From the NCBI RefSeq assembly GCF_004011505.1, contig NZ_SAUN01000001.1, positions 5,084,001 through 5,148,000 on the forward strand: a DNA stretch of 64,000 nucleotides. Reading direction: 5' to 3'. A program made the translations under genes and the position numbers. The notes beneath the pieces were generated by a model. The model did no database searches. It saw nothing but the letters and a program-made list of their open reading frames with translations, and was not told where the DNA came from. This DNA is from Nonomuraea polychroma. Lineage in GTDB: Bacteria > Actinomycetota > Actinomycetes > Streptosporangiales > Streptosporangiaceae. Within the stretch, counting starts at the first letter, position 1; the number at the start of each line of letters is the position of its first letter. Below, piece by piece: positions 52,867 to 60,823 of this stretch.

Positions 52867-54863
52867 CGGGGTTCTCCCTGGGGTTGGGGGGCTTCCACGA
52901 CGACCGTGACCGCGCCGGGCGCGACGGTGACCGGCCCGTCGTGGCGTACGCCGTCGAACACGCTCGTGCCGGTCACCCCCTCGACCGTCACGGGCTCGTC
53001 GCCGTGGTTGATCAGGAAGGTGTGGGCGCCCCTGCGGACCAGTTCGAGGGTGTCGGGCAGGCCGCGCGGGCGGGAGACGTTCGCATGGTCGAGGACCTGC
53101 ACGAGGAGGTCGCGCAGGCCGGTGACGGGGGCGGTGGCGAGGTACCAGGCGGTGCCGGCGCCGAGGTCGTGCCGGGTGAAGGCGGGGTGGCCCGCGTCGG
53201 GGCCGGCGGCGAAGTCCCGCACGGCCACGGCTCCTGCCGGACGGATGCGCTCCGACCAGATGCGGGCGGTGTCCCCGCCGGTCAACGTCACGGTCTCGGC
53301 CGCGCGCAGCGGGTGGAACTCCTCGATCGACAGGCCGAGCAGCTCGCGCAGCGCGCCGGGGTGGGCGCCGGGGTGAATGGTGTCGTGCTCGTCGACGATG
53401 CCGGAGAAGTACGACACGAGCAGGTTGCCGCCTGCCTCGACGTACCGGTGGAGGTTCTTGGCGGAGGCCTCCGTGAGGAGGTATGAGCTCGGCGCCACCA
53501 CCACCCGATATCCCGAAATATCAGCGGAAGGGTGGACGAAGTCCACCGTGACGTGTTCCCGCCACAACGCCTCATAGAAGGCGTCCACCCGCTCCCTGAA
53601 CGTCAGGTCCACCGACGGCCGCCAGTCCAGCTCCAGCGCCCAGTACGACTCCCAGTCCCAGACGATCGCCACGTCGGCCCGGACCCGGCTGCCCTGCAGA
53701 TCAGCGAGCTTGCGCAGGTCGCCGCCGAGCCGCACCACCTCGCGCCACTGCTCGGAGTCAGTGCCGGCGTGCGGGACGAGGCCCGAGTGGAACTTCTCGG
53801 CCCCGAACCGCGAAGCCCTGAACTGGAAGAACAGCACGCTGTCGGAGCCGCGCGCCACGTGCGCCAGGCTGTTGCGGCGCATCTCCCCCGGCCGCTTGGC
53901 GATGTTGCGCGGCTGCCAGTTGACCGCGCCGGCCGAGTGCTCCATCAGCATCCACGGCGCGCCGCCCGCCACCGAACGGGCCAGGTCGGCGGACATGGCC
54001 AGGTCGATGTGGTTGTCGGGCCGCTCGGCGGCGAGGTAGTGGTCGTTGGCGATCACGTCGAGCTCACGGGCCCACTGCCACAGGTCTGTGGACTTGCAGT
54101 TGACGGTGCCGGCGAAGTTCGTGGTCACCGGGATGCCCGGGGTGAGCTCCCGCAGGATGTCGCGCTGGAGTGCGTAGTGCTCGCGGTGCTGGGCGTCGCT
54201 GAAGCGGGCGTAGTCGAGGCGCTGGGCCGGGTTGACGACCGTGTGGTTGAAGCGGGGGGCGTCGATCTGGGACCAGTCGGTGTAGGTCTGGCCCCAGAAG
54301 GTGGCGCCCCAGGCATCGTTCAAAGCTGAAATGTCGCGATATGTCGCCCGGAGCCACTCGCGCCAGGCCGCCACGCTGTGCTCGCAGTAACACTCGCCGA
54401 GCGGGGCGCCGTACTCGTTGTGCACGTGCCACATGACCACGGCGGGGTGGTCGCGGTAGTGCCCGCCCAGCGCGCGCACCAGGCGCGCGGTCGCCTCACG
54501 GAATGCCGGGGCGCTGGAGCAGGCGCTCTGCCGTCCGCCGAAGCCGATCCGCGTGCCCTCCCTGGTGACCGGCAGCACGTCGGGGTGCGCGGCGACGAAC
54601 CAGGCAGGCGGGGCGGCCGTCGGCGTGGCCAGGTCGACCGCGACCCCGGCGGCGTGCAGCCGGTCGATGACCTCGTCCAGCCACCCGAACTCGAAGCGTC
54701 CCTCGGCCGGCTCCATCAGCGCCCACGAGAACATGCCCAGGCTGACCAGGTTGACCCCGGCCTCGCGCATCAGGGCCACGTCCTCTTCGAGGACCTCGCG
54801 CGGCCACTGCTCTGGGTTGTAGTCCCCGCCGTAGGCGATGCCAGCAGGACGCTCCGGATACAT
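52836..54863 (-). CDS. GH42 beta-galactosidase (galactan operon)
   Basis: A 675-residue GH42 enzyme: IAYGGDYNPEQWPREVL, acid/base Glu in WHVHNEYGAPLGE, nucleophile Glu in MLMEHSAGAVNWQ, and a CEYCYC-like zinc region (CYCEH). It has no signal peptide, so it acts on oligosaccharides brought in by the ABC transporter upstream. It differs clearly from the xyloglucan-operon GH42, so the two are separate paralogues. ATG 54863 follows GAGGGGG. An operator lies 21 bp upstream. Confidence 0.92.
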   Translation of the reverse strand: MYPERPAGIAYGGDYNPEQWPREVLEEDVALMREAGVNLVSLGMFSWALMEPAEGRFEFGWLDEVIDRLHAAGVAVDLATPTAAPPAWFVAAHPDVLPVTREGTRIGFGGRQSACSSAPAFREATARLVRALGGHYRDHPAVVMWHVHNEYGAPLGECYCEHSVAAWREWLRATYRDISALNDAWGATFWGQTYTDWSQIDAPRFNHTVVNPAQRLDYARFSDAQHREHYALQRDILRELTPGIPVTTNFAGTVNCKSTDLWQWARELDVIANDHYLAAERPDNHIDLAMSADLARSVAGGAPWMLMEHSAGAVNWQPRNIAKRPGEMRRNSLAHVARGSDSVLFFQFRASRFGAEKFHSGLVPHAGTDSEQWREVVRLGGDLRKLADLQGSRVRADVAIVWDWESYWALELDWRPSVDLTFRERVDAFYEALWREHVTVDFVHPSADISGYRVVVAPSSYLLTEASAKNLHRYVEAGGNLLVSYFSGIVDEHDTIHPGAHPGALRELLGLSIEEFHPLRAAETVTLTGGDTARIWSERIRPAGAVAVRDFAAGPDAGHPAFTRHDLGAGTAWYLATAPVTGLRDLLVQVLDHANVSRPRGLPDTLELVRRGAHTFLINHGDEPVTVEGVTGTSVFDGVRHDGPVTVAPGAVTVVVEAPQPQGEPRWNASSPHCC

Positions 54864-54883
54864 CCATCCCCCTCGAGAAGCTT

Positions 54884-54899
54884 CTGTGAACGTGCACAG
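54884..54899 (-). promoter_or_regulatory. LacI-type operator before the GH42-GH53 operon
   Basis: CTGTGAACGTGCACAG is an imperfect palindrome 21 bp upstream of the GH42 start, where a bound repressor would block transcription. Its exact reverse complement sits at 55009-55024 before the transporter genes. Confidence 0.8.
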
Positions 54900-55008
54900 T
54901 AACGCCCGGCCTGCCGTTGAGGGAACAGTGACCCCGAATTTTCCTGCTCGCCTGGAGGTTAACGAGACCGTAACGACCCCTTGACGGGTATTTCCCGACT
55001 GTTCCACT

Positions 55009-55024
55009 CTGTGCACGTTCACAG
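55009..55024 (+). promoter_or_regulatory. LacI-type operator before the transporter operon
   Basis: CTGTGCACGTTCACAG, the exact reverse complement of the site at 54884-54899, lies 21 bp upstream of the binding-protein ATG and overlaps the region downstream of a TTGACG -35 candidate (54981-54986). One regulator, most likely the LacI protein at 58.1 kb, should bind both. Confidence 0.8.
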
Positions 55025-55045
55025 AACCCCCTACGGAGGTACGCA

Positions 55046-56362
55046 ATGCGCGCCAACCGCCTTGGAGCAGCCCTGGCCGTCGCCCTCACGGCCACCCTCG
55101 CAAGCTGTGGGTCGGGCGAGCCCGCTCAAAGCACCGAGGCGGCGCAGAGCCCCACGGCCGCCGCCCAGGGACCGGTCAAGCTCGTCTACTGGAGTTGGGC
55201 CCCCAACATGGACAAGATCGTCGACGTCTGGAACAAGGCCCACCCGGACATCCAGGTGACGGTCAGCAAGCAGGCCGGCGGCGACGACGCGGCCGCCAAG
55301 TATCTGACCGCGAGCAAGGCCGGCAACCCGCCGGACCTGGTGCAGGCCGAGTACCAGCACCTTCCCTCATTCATCGCGGCCGACGCCGTGGCCGACCTCA
55401 AGGCCGAGACCGCCGCGATCAAGGGCGAGTTCTCCGAGGGCCTGTGGAACCTGGTCACGCTCGGCACCGAGGGCGTGTACGGCGTCCCGCAGGACAGCGG
55501 CCCGATGATGCTCTTCTACCGCCAGGACCTGTTCGACAAGTACGGCATCGAGGTGCCGAAGACCTGGCAGGAGTACGCCGACGCGGCCCGCACGGTGCGC
55601 AAGAAGGACCCCAAGGCCTACCTCGGCACCTTCTCCAGCAAGGACCCGGGAGCCTTCACCGGGCTCGCCCAGCAGGCCGGCGCGCAGTGGTGGTCGATCA
55701 GCGGCGAGTCGTGGAAGGTCAACATCGCCGACGAGCCCACCAAGAAGGTCGCCGACTACTGGGGCGGCCTGGTCAAGGAGGGCGCCATTGACGACATGCC
55801 GTACTTCACCCCCGAGTGGAACAAGGCGCTCAACGACGGCAAGCTGCTGAGCTGGCCGTCGGCAGTGTGGGCGCCGGGCGTGCTGTCGACCAACGCGCCC
55901 AAGGCCAAGGGCAAGTGGGCCGTCGCGCCGCTGCCGCAGTGGAACGCCGGCGAGAGCTTCAGCGGCTTCTGGGGCGGCTCGTCCGTGGCCGTGTCGGCCA
56001 AGACCCCGAACAAGGCCGCCGCCGCGCAGTTCGCCACCTGGCTCAACACCGACCCGGCCGCCCTGGAGCTGCTGGTCAAGGAGGCCGCGATCTACCCGGC
56101 CTCGACCAAGGCCCAGTCGGCGCTCGGCACGGCGCCTGAGTACTTCTCCAACCAGCCCGATTTCTGGCAGCAGGCTGCCGCCGTGTCCACCGGGGCGCGC
56201 GGCTTCACCTTCGGGCCGAACGTCGGCGTGACGTACAACACCTTCAAGGACGCCTTCGACAAGGCGGTGCAGAACAAGTCGCCGTTCTCCGACGCCATTC
56301 AGACCATGCAGGACGCCACCGTCGCCGACATGCGCAAGTCCGGCTTCCAGATCGCGTCATGA
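55046..56362 (+). CDS. ABC transporter sugar-binding lipoprotein
   Basis: A 438-residue lipoprotein (lipobox LASC|GS, Cys21) of the extracellular solute-binding family 1. The fold motifs are LVYWSWAPNMDKIVDVWNKA, VYGVPQDSGPMMLFYRQDLF and the hinge WPSAVWAPGVLS. It binds galacto-oligosaccharides, by inference from the GH53 and GH42 beside it, and passes them to the two permeases. ATG 55046 follows GGAGGT. The permease gene overlaps its stop by 4 bp. Confidence 0.92.
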   Translation: MRANRLGAALAVALTATLASCGSGEPAQSTEAAQSPTAAAQGPVKLVYWSWAPNMDKIVDVWNKAHPDIQVTVSKQAGGDDAAAKYLTASKAGNPPDLVQAEYQHLPSFIAADAVADLKAETAAIKGEFSEGLWNLVTLGTEGVYGVPQDSGPMMLFYRQDLFDKYGIEVPKTWQEYADAARTVRKKDPKAYLGTFSSKDPGAFTGLAQQAGAQWWSISGESWKVNIADEPTKKVADYWGGLVKEGAIDDMPYFTPEWNKALNDGKLLSWPSAVWAPGVLSTNAPKAKGKWAVAPLPQWNAGESFSGFWGGSSVAVSAKTPNKAAAAQFATWLNTDPAALELLVKEAAIYPASTKAQSALGTAPEYFSNQPDFWQQAAAVSTGARGFTFGPNVGVTYNTFKDAFDKAVQNKSPFSDAIQTMQDATVADMRKSGFQIAS

Positions 56363-57231
56363 AGCGTTCGGCTCCCTACCTGTTCCTGACCCCGGCGATC
56401 GTCCTGTTCACGCTCTTCCTGGCCGTGCCCATCGGCTACACCGTCTACCTGGCGATGCTCAGGACCAAGGTGTCGGGGCTCGGCCTGGGGAAGGGCTCGC
56501 GGCGCGAGGTGTTCGTCGGGTTCGACAACTTCGCCGCCGCGATCGCGGACGCGGAGCTCTGGAACGGGTGGCTGCGGGTGCTCGGCTACGGCACGCTCGT
56601 GCTGGTCGTGATGCTCGGGCTGGCGTTGTTGTTCGCGTTGCTGCTGGACTCGGCACGGGTGCGGCTGGCGCGGTTCTCCCGGATCGCGATCTTCCTGCCG
56701 TACGCCGTGCCGGGGGTGGCGGCCACCCTGCTGTGGGGGTTCCTCTACCTGCCCTCGCTCAGCCCGATCAGGGAGATCCTGGACATCGACTTCCTGGGCG
56801 CCTCCACCGTCACGTACTCCATGGCGAACGTGGCGGTGTGGGGTGGGGTCGGTTTCAACATGCTCGTGCTCTACACCACGCTCCGGGCGATCCCGCGCGA
56901 CCTGTACGAGGCCGCGCGGCTCGACGGCGCCTCCGAGTTCCAGATCGCGATCCGGGTCAAGATCCCGATCCTGGTCCCCGCGATCATCCTGACCACCGTG
57001 TTCTCGATCATCGCCACGATCCAGGTGTTCACCGAACCGACGACCCTGCGGCCGCTGACCAACACGATCAGCTCCACGTGGAGCCCGCTCATGAAGGTCT
57101 ACCGCGACGCGTTCGTCACCGGCGACCTGTACTCGGCCGCCGCCACGTCGATCGTCATCGCGGGGATCTCGCTGGTCCTGTCGTTCGGGTTCCTGCGCGT
57201 GGTCCGCAACCGCGCCTTCGGGGAGGGCTGA
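56359..57231 (+). CDS. ABC transporter permease (MalF-type)
   Basis: A 290-residue membrane protein with six helices, first segment LFLTPAIVLFTLFLAVPIGY. The conserved coupling loop to the ATPase is EAARLDGASEFQIAIRVKIP (the EAA motif), near residues 185-205. It pairs with the next permease. ATGA overlap with the binding-protein gene before it and a one-base TGATG overlap with the permease after it. Confidence 0.92.
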   Translation: MKRSAPYLFLTPAIVLFTLFLAVPIGYTVYLAMLRTKVSGLGLGKGSRREVFVGFDNFAAAIADAELWNGWLRVLGYGTLVLVVMLGLALLFALLLDSARVRLARFSRIAIFLPYAVPGVAATLLWGFLYLPSLSPIREILDIDFLGASTVTYSMANVAVWGGVGFNMLVLYTTLRAIPRDLYEAARLDGASEFQIAIRVKIPILVPAIILTTVFSIIATIQVFTEPTTLRPLTNTISSTWSPLMKVYRDAFVTGDLYSAAATSIVIAGISLVLSFGFLRVVRNRAFGEG

Positions 57232-58094
57232 TGACCGCAATCTCGCATCGCAGGCCACGCGGCAAGGCGGCGTTCGGCGGGCTGGCGCCGACGGCGCTGC
57301 TGCTGATCGGCGCGATCTACTGCCTGTTCCCGGTGTTCTGGGTGCTGATCGCGGCCACCAAGTCGCCTGCCGAGCTGTTCAGCACCGGGACGCTGGCCTT
57401 CGGCACCGGCTTCCTCGACAACGTGACGCAGCTGTTCGCCTACCGCGACGGGGTGTTCTGGTTGTGGGCGGCCAACACGCTGATCTACGCGGGCGGCGGC
57501 GCGCTGCTGTCCACCGCGGTCTCGGCGGTGTCGGGGTACGCCCTGGCCAAGTACCGTTTCCCCGGCAGGAACCTGATCTTCAACCTGCTCATCGGCGGCA
57601 TCCTGGTCCCGGCCGTGGTGCTGGCGATCCCGCAGTACCTGCTGTTCTCCAAGATCGGCCTGGCCGACAGCTACTGGGCCGTCCTGCTGCCGCAGATCCT
57701 GCACCCGTACAGCATCTACCTGGCCCGCATCTACGCCGCCGCGGCCATCCCCGACTCCTTGCTGGAGGCGGGGCGGATCGACGGGGCCACGGAATGGCGC
57801 CTGATGTCGCGGGTGGCGATGCCGCTGATGGTGCCCGGCATGGTGACGATATTCCTGTTCCAGTTCGTGGCGATCTGGAACAACTTCCTGCTGCCGTTCA
57901 TCATGCTGGGCGACGACGGCAAGTTCCCGCTCACGGTCGGCCTGTTCACGTTGCTGCAGTCGGGGGCGAACCAGCCGTCGCTGTACAACCTCATCCTGAC
58001 CGGGGCGTTCCTGTCGCTGGTCCCGTTGATCGCGCTCTTCCTCACGATGCAGCGATACTGGAGGACCGACCTGTCCTCCGGAGCCGTTAAATGA
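57231..58094 (+). CDS. ABC transporter permease (MalG-type)
   Basis: A 287-residue membrane protein with six helices and the EAA loop LEAGRIDGATEWRLMSRVAM (near 180-200). There is no ATP-binding-protein gene in the locus. In actinomycetes such sugar importers usually share one ATPase (MsiK type) encoded elsewhere, so absence here is expected. The lacI gene overlaps its stop (ATGA). Confidence 0.92.
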   Translation: MTAISHRRPRGKAAFGGLAPTALLLIGAIYCLFPVFWVLIAATKSPAELFSTGTLAFGTGFLDNVTQLFAYRDGVFWLWAANTLIYAGGGALLSTAVSAVSGYALAKYRFPGRNLIFNLLIGGILVPAVVLAIPQYLLFSKIGLADSYWAVLLPQILHPYSIYLARIYAAAAIPDSLLEAGRIDGATEWRLMSRVAMPLMVPGMVTIFLFQFVAIWNNFLLPFIMLGDDGKFPLTVGLFTLLQSGANQPSLYNLILTGAFLSLVPLIALFLTMQRYWRTDLSSGAVK

Positions 58095-59086
58095 AGCGCC
58101 CTACGATCCATGATGTCGCCGCCGCCGCGGGCGTGTCCCGCGGCACGGTGTCTCGCCTGCTCAACGGGGACAAGTACGTGAGCCCGGCGGCGCGCGTGGC
58201 CATCGAGCGGGCCATCTCGGAGACCGGCTACGTCGTCAACCGGGCCGCCCGCAGCCTGGTCACGCAGCGGACCGGGTCGGTGGCGATGGTGTTGTCGGAG
58301 CCGCACCAGAAGCTCTTCGAGGACCCCAACTACAGCACGCTCATCCGGGTCGCCATCAGGATGCTGGCCGAGCGGGACATGTCGCTGGTGATGATGCTGG
58401 CCGGCGACGAGGGCGACCGCGAGCGGGTGGTCCGCTACGTACGCGGCGGCCATGCCGACGGCGTGCTGCTCGTCTCGACGCACGCCGGCGACCCCCTGGT
58501 CGAGGCGCTCACCTCTGGGCCACCCGCCGTCTCCTGCGGCGCCGTCATCGGCCACGAGAACGTCATCCCGTACGCGGCCGCCGACGAGCGGCTCGGCGCC
58601 CGCCAGATGACGGAGTATTTCGTCAGCCAGGGCCGCAAACGCATCGCCATGATCACCGGCCCCATGGACACCCCCGGCGGCATCCAGCGCCTCGAGGGCT
58701 TCGCCGAGGTGCTCGGCCGCAAGGCGACCACGAAGCTGATCGCGCACGGCGACTGGACGCAGGCCAGCGGCGAGCGGGCGATGACGGGGCTGCTGGAGCG
58801 CGCCCCCGACATCGACGCGGTCTTCGTCGCCTCGGACCTGATGGCGGCCGGCGCGCTGGCCGCCCTGCGGGCAGCGGGGCGGCGGGTGCCGGACGACGTG
58901 GCGGTCGGCGGCTTCGACGACTCGTCCGTGGCGCTCTCGACGCATCCGCCCCTGACCACGATCAGGCAGCCACTGGCCGACATGGCACAGGAAACCATCC
59001 GCTTGCTCTTCGCGCTCCTGGACGGAGCGAAACACGTCGACCCCGTGATACTGCCGACCGAATTGGTGATCAGAGATTCGGCTTGA
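58091..59086 (+). CDS. LacI family repressor of the galactan locus
   Basis: A 331-residue LacI regulator with headpiece PTIHDVAAAAGVSRGTVSRL (residues 4-23) and hinge VNRAARSLVTQRTGSVAMVL. The sensor domain includes SQGRKRIAMITGPMD and VGGFDDSSVALSTHPPLTTI. It is the last gene of the transporter operon (ATGA overlap) and probably binds the CTGTG(A/C)ACGT-type operators at 54.9 and 55.0 kb. The inducer is presumably galactobiose or a related sugar. Confidence 0.92.
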   Translation: MKRPTIHDVAAAAGVSRGTVSRLLNGDKYVSPAARVAIERAISETGYVVNRAARSLVTQRTGSVAMVLSEPHQKLFEDPNYSTLIRVAIRMLAERDMSLVMMLAGDEGDRERVVRYVRGGHADGVLLVSTHAGDPLVEALTSGPPAVSCGAVIGHENVIPYAAADERLGARQMTEYFVSQGRKRIAMITGPMDTPGGIQRLEGFAEVLGRKATTKLIAHGDWTQASGERAMTGLLERAPDIDAVFVASDLMAAGALAALRAAGRRVPDDVAVGGFDDSSVALSTHPPLTTIRQPLADMAQETIRLLFALLDGAKHVDPVILPTELVIRDSA

Positions 59087-59188
59087 CCTTCATGGGACCC
59101 CTGTGGCCCATCCCCGAAAGACGCCCATTTTTCAGGACTCGGCGAAGTAAGATCACACAAATCCACATTGACCCATGAGGAGCCGTCC

Positions 59189-60022
59189 GTGGACGACCGC
59201 GAGCACGCGCGCGCACCACAGGGAATCGACACGACCAAGCCCAGCGTGGCCCGCGTGTACGACTTCATGCTCGGCGGCAAGGACAACTACGAGATCGACC
59301 GCCAGGTGGCGCGCCGGGTGCTGGAAGTGGCCCCGGACGGACCCGAGGCCGCCCGGGCCAACCGGGAGTTCCTCGCCCGCGTGGTCCGCTACCTGGCGGG
59401 CGAGGCCGGCATCCGCCAGTTTTTGGACCTCGGCTCGGGCTTGCCGACACAAGGCAACGTCCACGAAATCGCCCAGTCCGTCACCACCCACCCGCACGTC
59501 GTCTACGTGGACCACGACCCGATCGTGTTGATCCACGGCCGCGCCCTCCTGGCCGTCGACGACACCACCACGGTGGTCGAGGCGGAGCTCACAGACCCCG
59601 AGGCGATCCTCGCCCACCCGGACGTGAAGCGCCTGATCGACTTCACCGAACCGGTGGCCCTGCTGATGTTCGCCATCCTGCACCACCTGGCCGACGACGA
59701 GGACCCGGGCGGAATCACCCGGCGCATCATGAACCACCTGGCCCCCGGCAGCTACCTGGCTGTGTCCCACTTCCACAACCCGGGTGAGGCGATGCCCGAG
59801 GTGTCCGAGCAGGCGTACTCCGCGGAGAAGATCTTCAATGAGTCGCTGGGGACGGGGCGGTGGCGGACGCGCGAGGAGATCCTCGCGTACTTCGACGGAC
59901 TTGAATTGGTGGAGCCGGGATTGGTGCCGCTGCCCGAGTGGCGCCCGGACGCCGACGATCGAGCCGAGCCCGGAATCACGTACCACACGTTCGTGGGGGC
60001 AGTGGCGCGCAAGCCGCGCTAG
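59189..60022 (+). CDS. SAM-dependent methyltransferase (DUF574), paralogue of the 49.4-kb gene
   Basis: A 277-residue methyltransferase with IDTTKPSVARVYDFMLGGKD, FLDLGSGLPTQGNVHE, VDHDPIVLIHGRALLA and LMFAILHHLADDEDPGG, motif for motif as in the gene at 49.4 kb. The GTG at 59189 follows ATGAGGAG; an in-frame TTG 21 bp upstream is less likely. The two paralogues flank the nitroreductase-galactan block on opposite strands. Substrate unknown. Confidence 0.9.
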   Translation: MDDREHARAPQGIDTTKPSVARVYDFMLGGKDNYEIDRQVARRVLEVAPDGPEAARANREFLARVVRYLAGEAGIRQFLDLGSGLPTQGNVHEIAQSVTTHPHVVYVDHDPIVLIHGRALLAVDDTTTVVEAELTDPEAILAHPDVKRLIDFTEPVALLMFAILHHLADDEDPGGITRRIMNHLAPGSYLAVSHFHNPGEAMPEVSEQAYSAEKIFNESLGTGRWRTREEILAYFDGLELVEPGLVPLPEWRPDADDRAEPGITYHTFVGAVARKPR

Positions 60023-60353
60023 CGACCCGGCCCACGCCTCACCCGGGGGCTGCGGCGGCTCGCTGTGAGCCTCTGAGAGGGCACATGCATGGCTCCCTCA
60101 GCCTCCGTGTCGTCCTCCCTCAGGTTCTTGACAAGATCATCGTGGAACCGCGCCTGCGCCGGCCCTGCCGAGCTCCTCGACGGTTTTCGCGGGCTCGACT
60201 CGCCTCGTGCCCGCCAGAACGAGGTCAGAGCAGATCTGGCCCAGTTCGGCGTGATTCACCACGTGACCACAGACATTGAAATGTGATCCTTCCGGGTCGC
60301 ATCGTTCCGCGGCGCCGTCCGCTCCGTGCTCAGTATCGTGTCACAATCGCGAC
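60023..60353. other. 331-bp gene-free stretch before the candidate immunity gene
   Basis: No convincing gene is present. The base composition is less GC-rich than the rest of the window. On the left strand, short pieces in two frames (ELGQICSDLVLAGTRRVEPA and DDLVKNLREDDTEAEG) look like fragments of one degraded reading frame, but I cannot identify it. Confidence 0.4.
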
Positions 60354-60788
60354 GTGGCAGAAATCGACGAGGCAGAGTCGGGGCTGGCAGGTGATCTGAA
60401 GCTGTGGTTGAGCGAGCCCGCCAACGCCGATCGCCTCCGCGAGGTGGGCGAGCGACTGGCCCGGTTCTCAGGGGTTCTTCTCTCCGCCGAGGAATTCTGG
60501 GGACCGTACCGGTGGATCGATGACGTGGTACCGGATGAGGCGCACGAGGTACGCCCGGATACGATCGCATTCCATGGCGTCCTGATCTGGGGTGAGGGAC
60601 GAGGACAATGGGTGGAACCTATCGCGGGTACGATCCAACTCACTGCCGATCACCACGGGATCGCCGCCTACGAACTTCTGATCGGTGACAGGAGTCTCGG
60701 TCTGAAGAGCGTCAAGTATGGGGCCAAGCGTCCCCGCGGCTGGCCCCATGCTGTGGATTGGCTGGTGGAGCTCAGACGGTCTCGTTGA
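60354..60788 (+). CDS. Hypothetical protein facing the RHS toxin (candidate immunity protein)
   Basis: A 144-residue cytoplasmic protein starting at GTG 60354 (VAEIDEAESGLAGDLKLWLS). It contains FSGVLLSAEEFWGPYRWIDD and a strand-rich second half (IAGTIQLTADHHGIAAYELL). It is not recognised. It ends 35 bp from the stop of the RHS toxin gene, on the opposite strand, in the place where toxin immunity genes usually lie, though normally on the same strand. Lower GC than the core genes fits exchange together with the toxin tip. Confidence 0.6.
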   Translation: MAEIDEAESGLAGDLKLWLSEPANADRLREVGERLARFSGVLLSAEEFWGPYRWIDDVVPDEAHEVRPDTIAFHGVLIWGEGRGQWVEPIAGTIQLTADHHGIAAYELLIGDRSLGLKSVKYGAKRPRGWPHAVDWLVELRRSR

Positions 60789-60823
60789 GCGGGGGCGATA
60801 CCGTCAGACTCCGAACGCGGCCC

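Noticed and set aside
60089..60286. Rightward 65-codon frame in the gap before the candidate immunity gene
   Set aside because: No ribosome binding site, no recognisable motif, and an equally open leftward frame in the same place.
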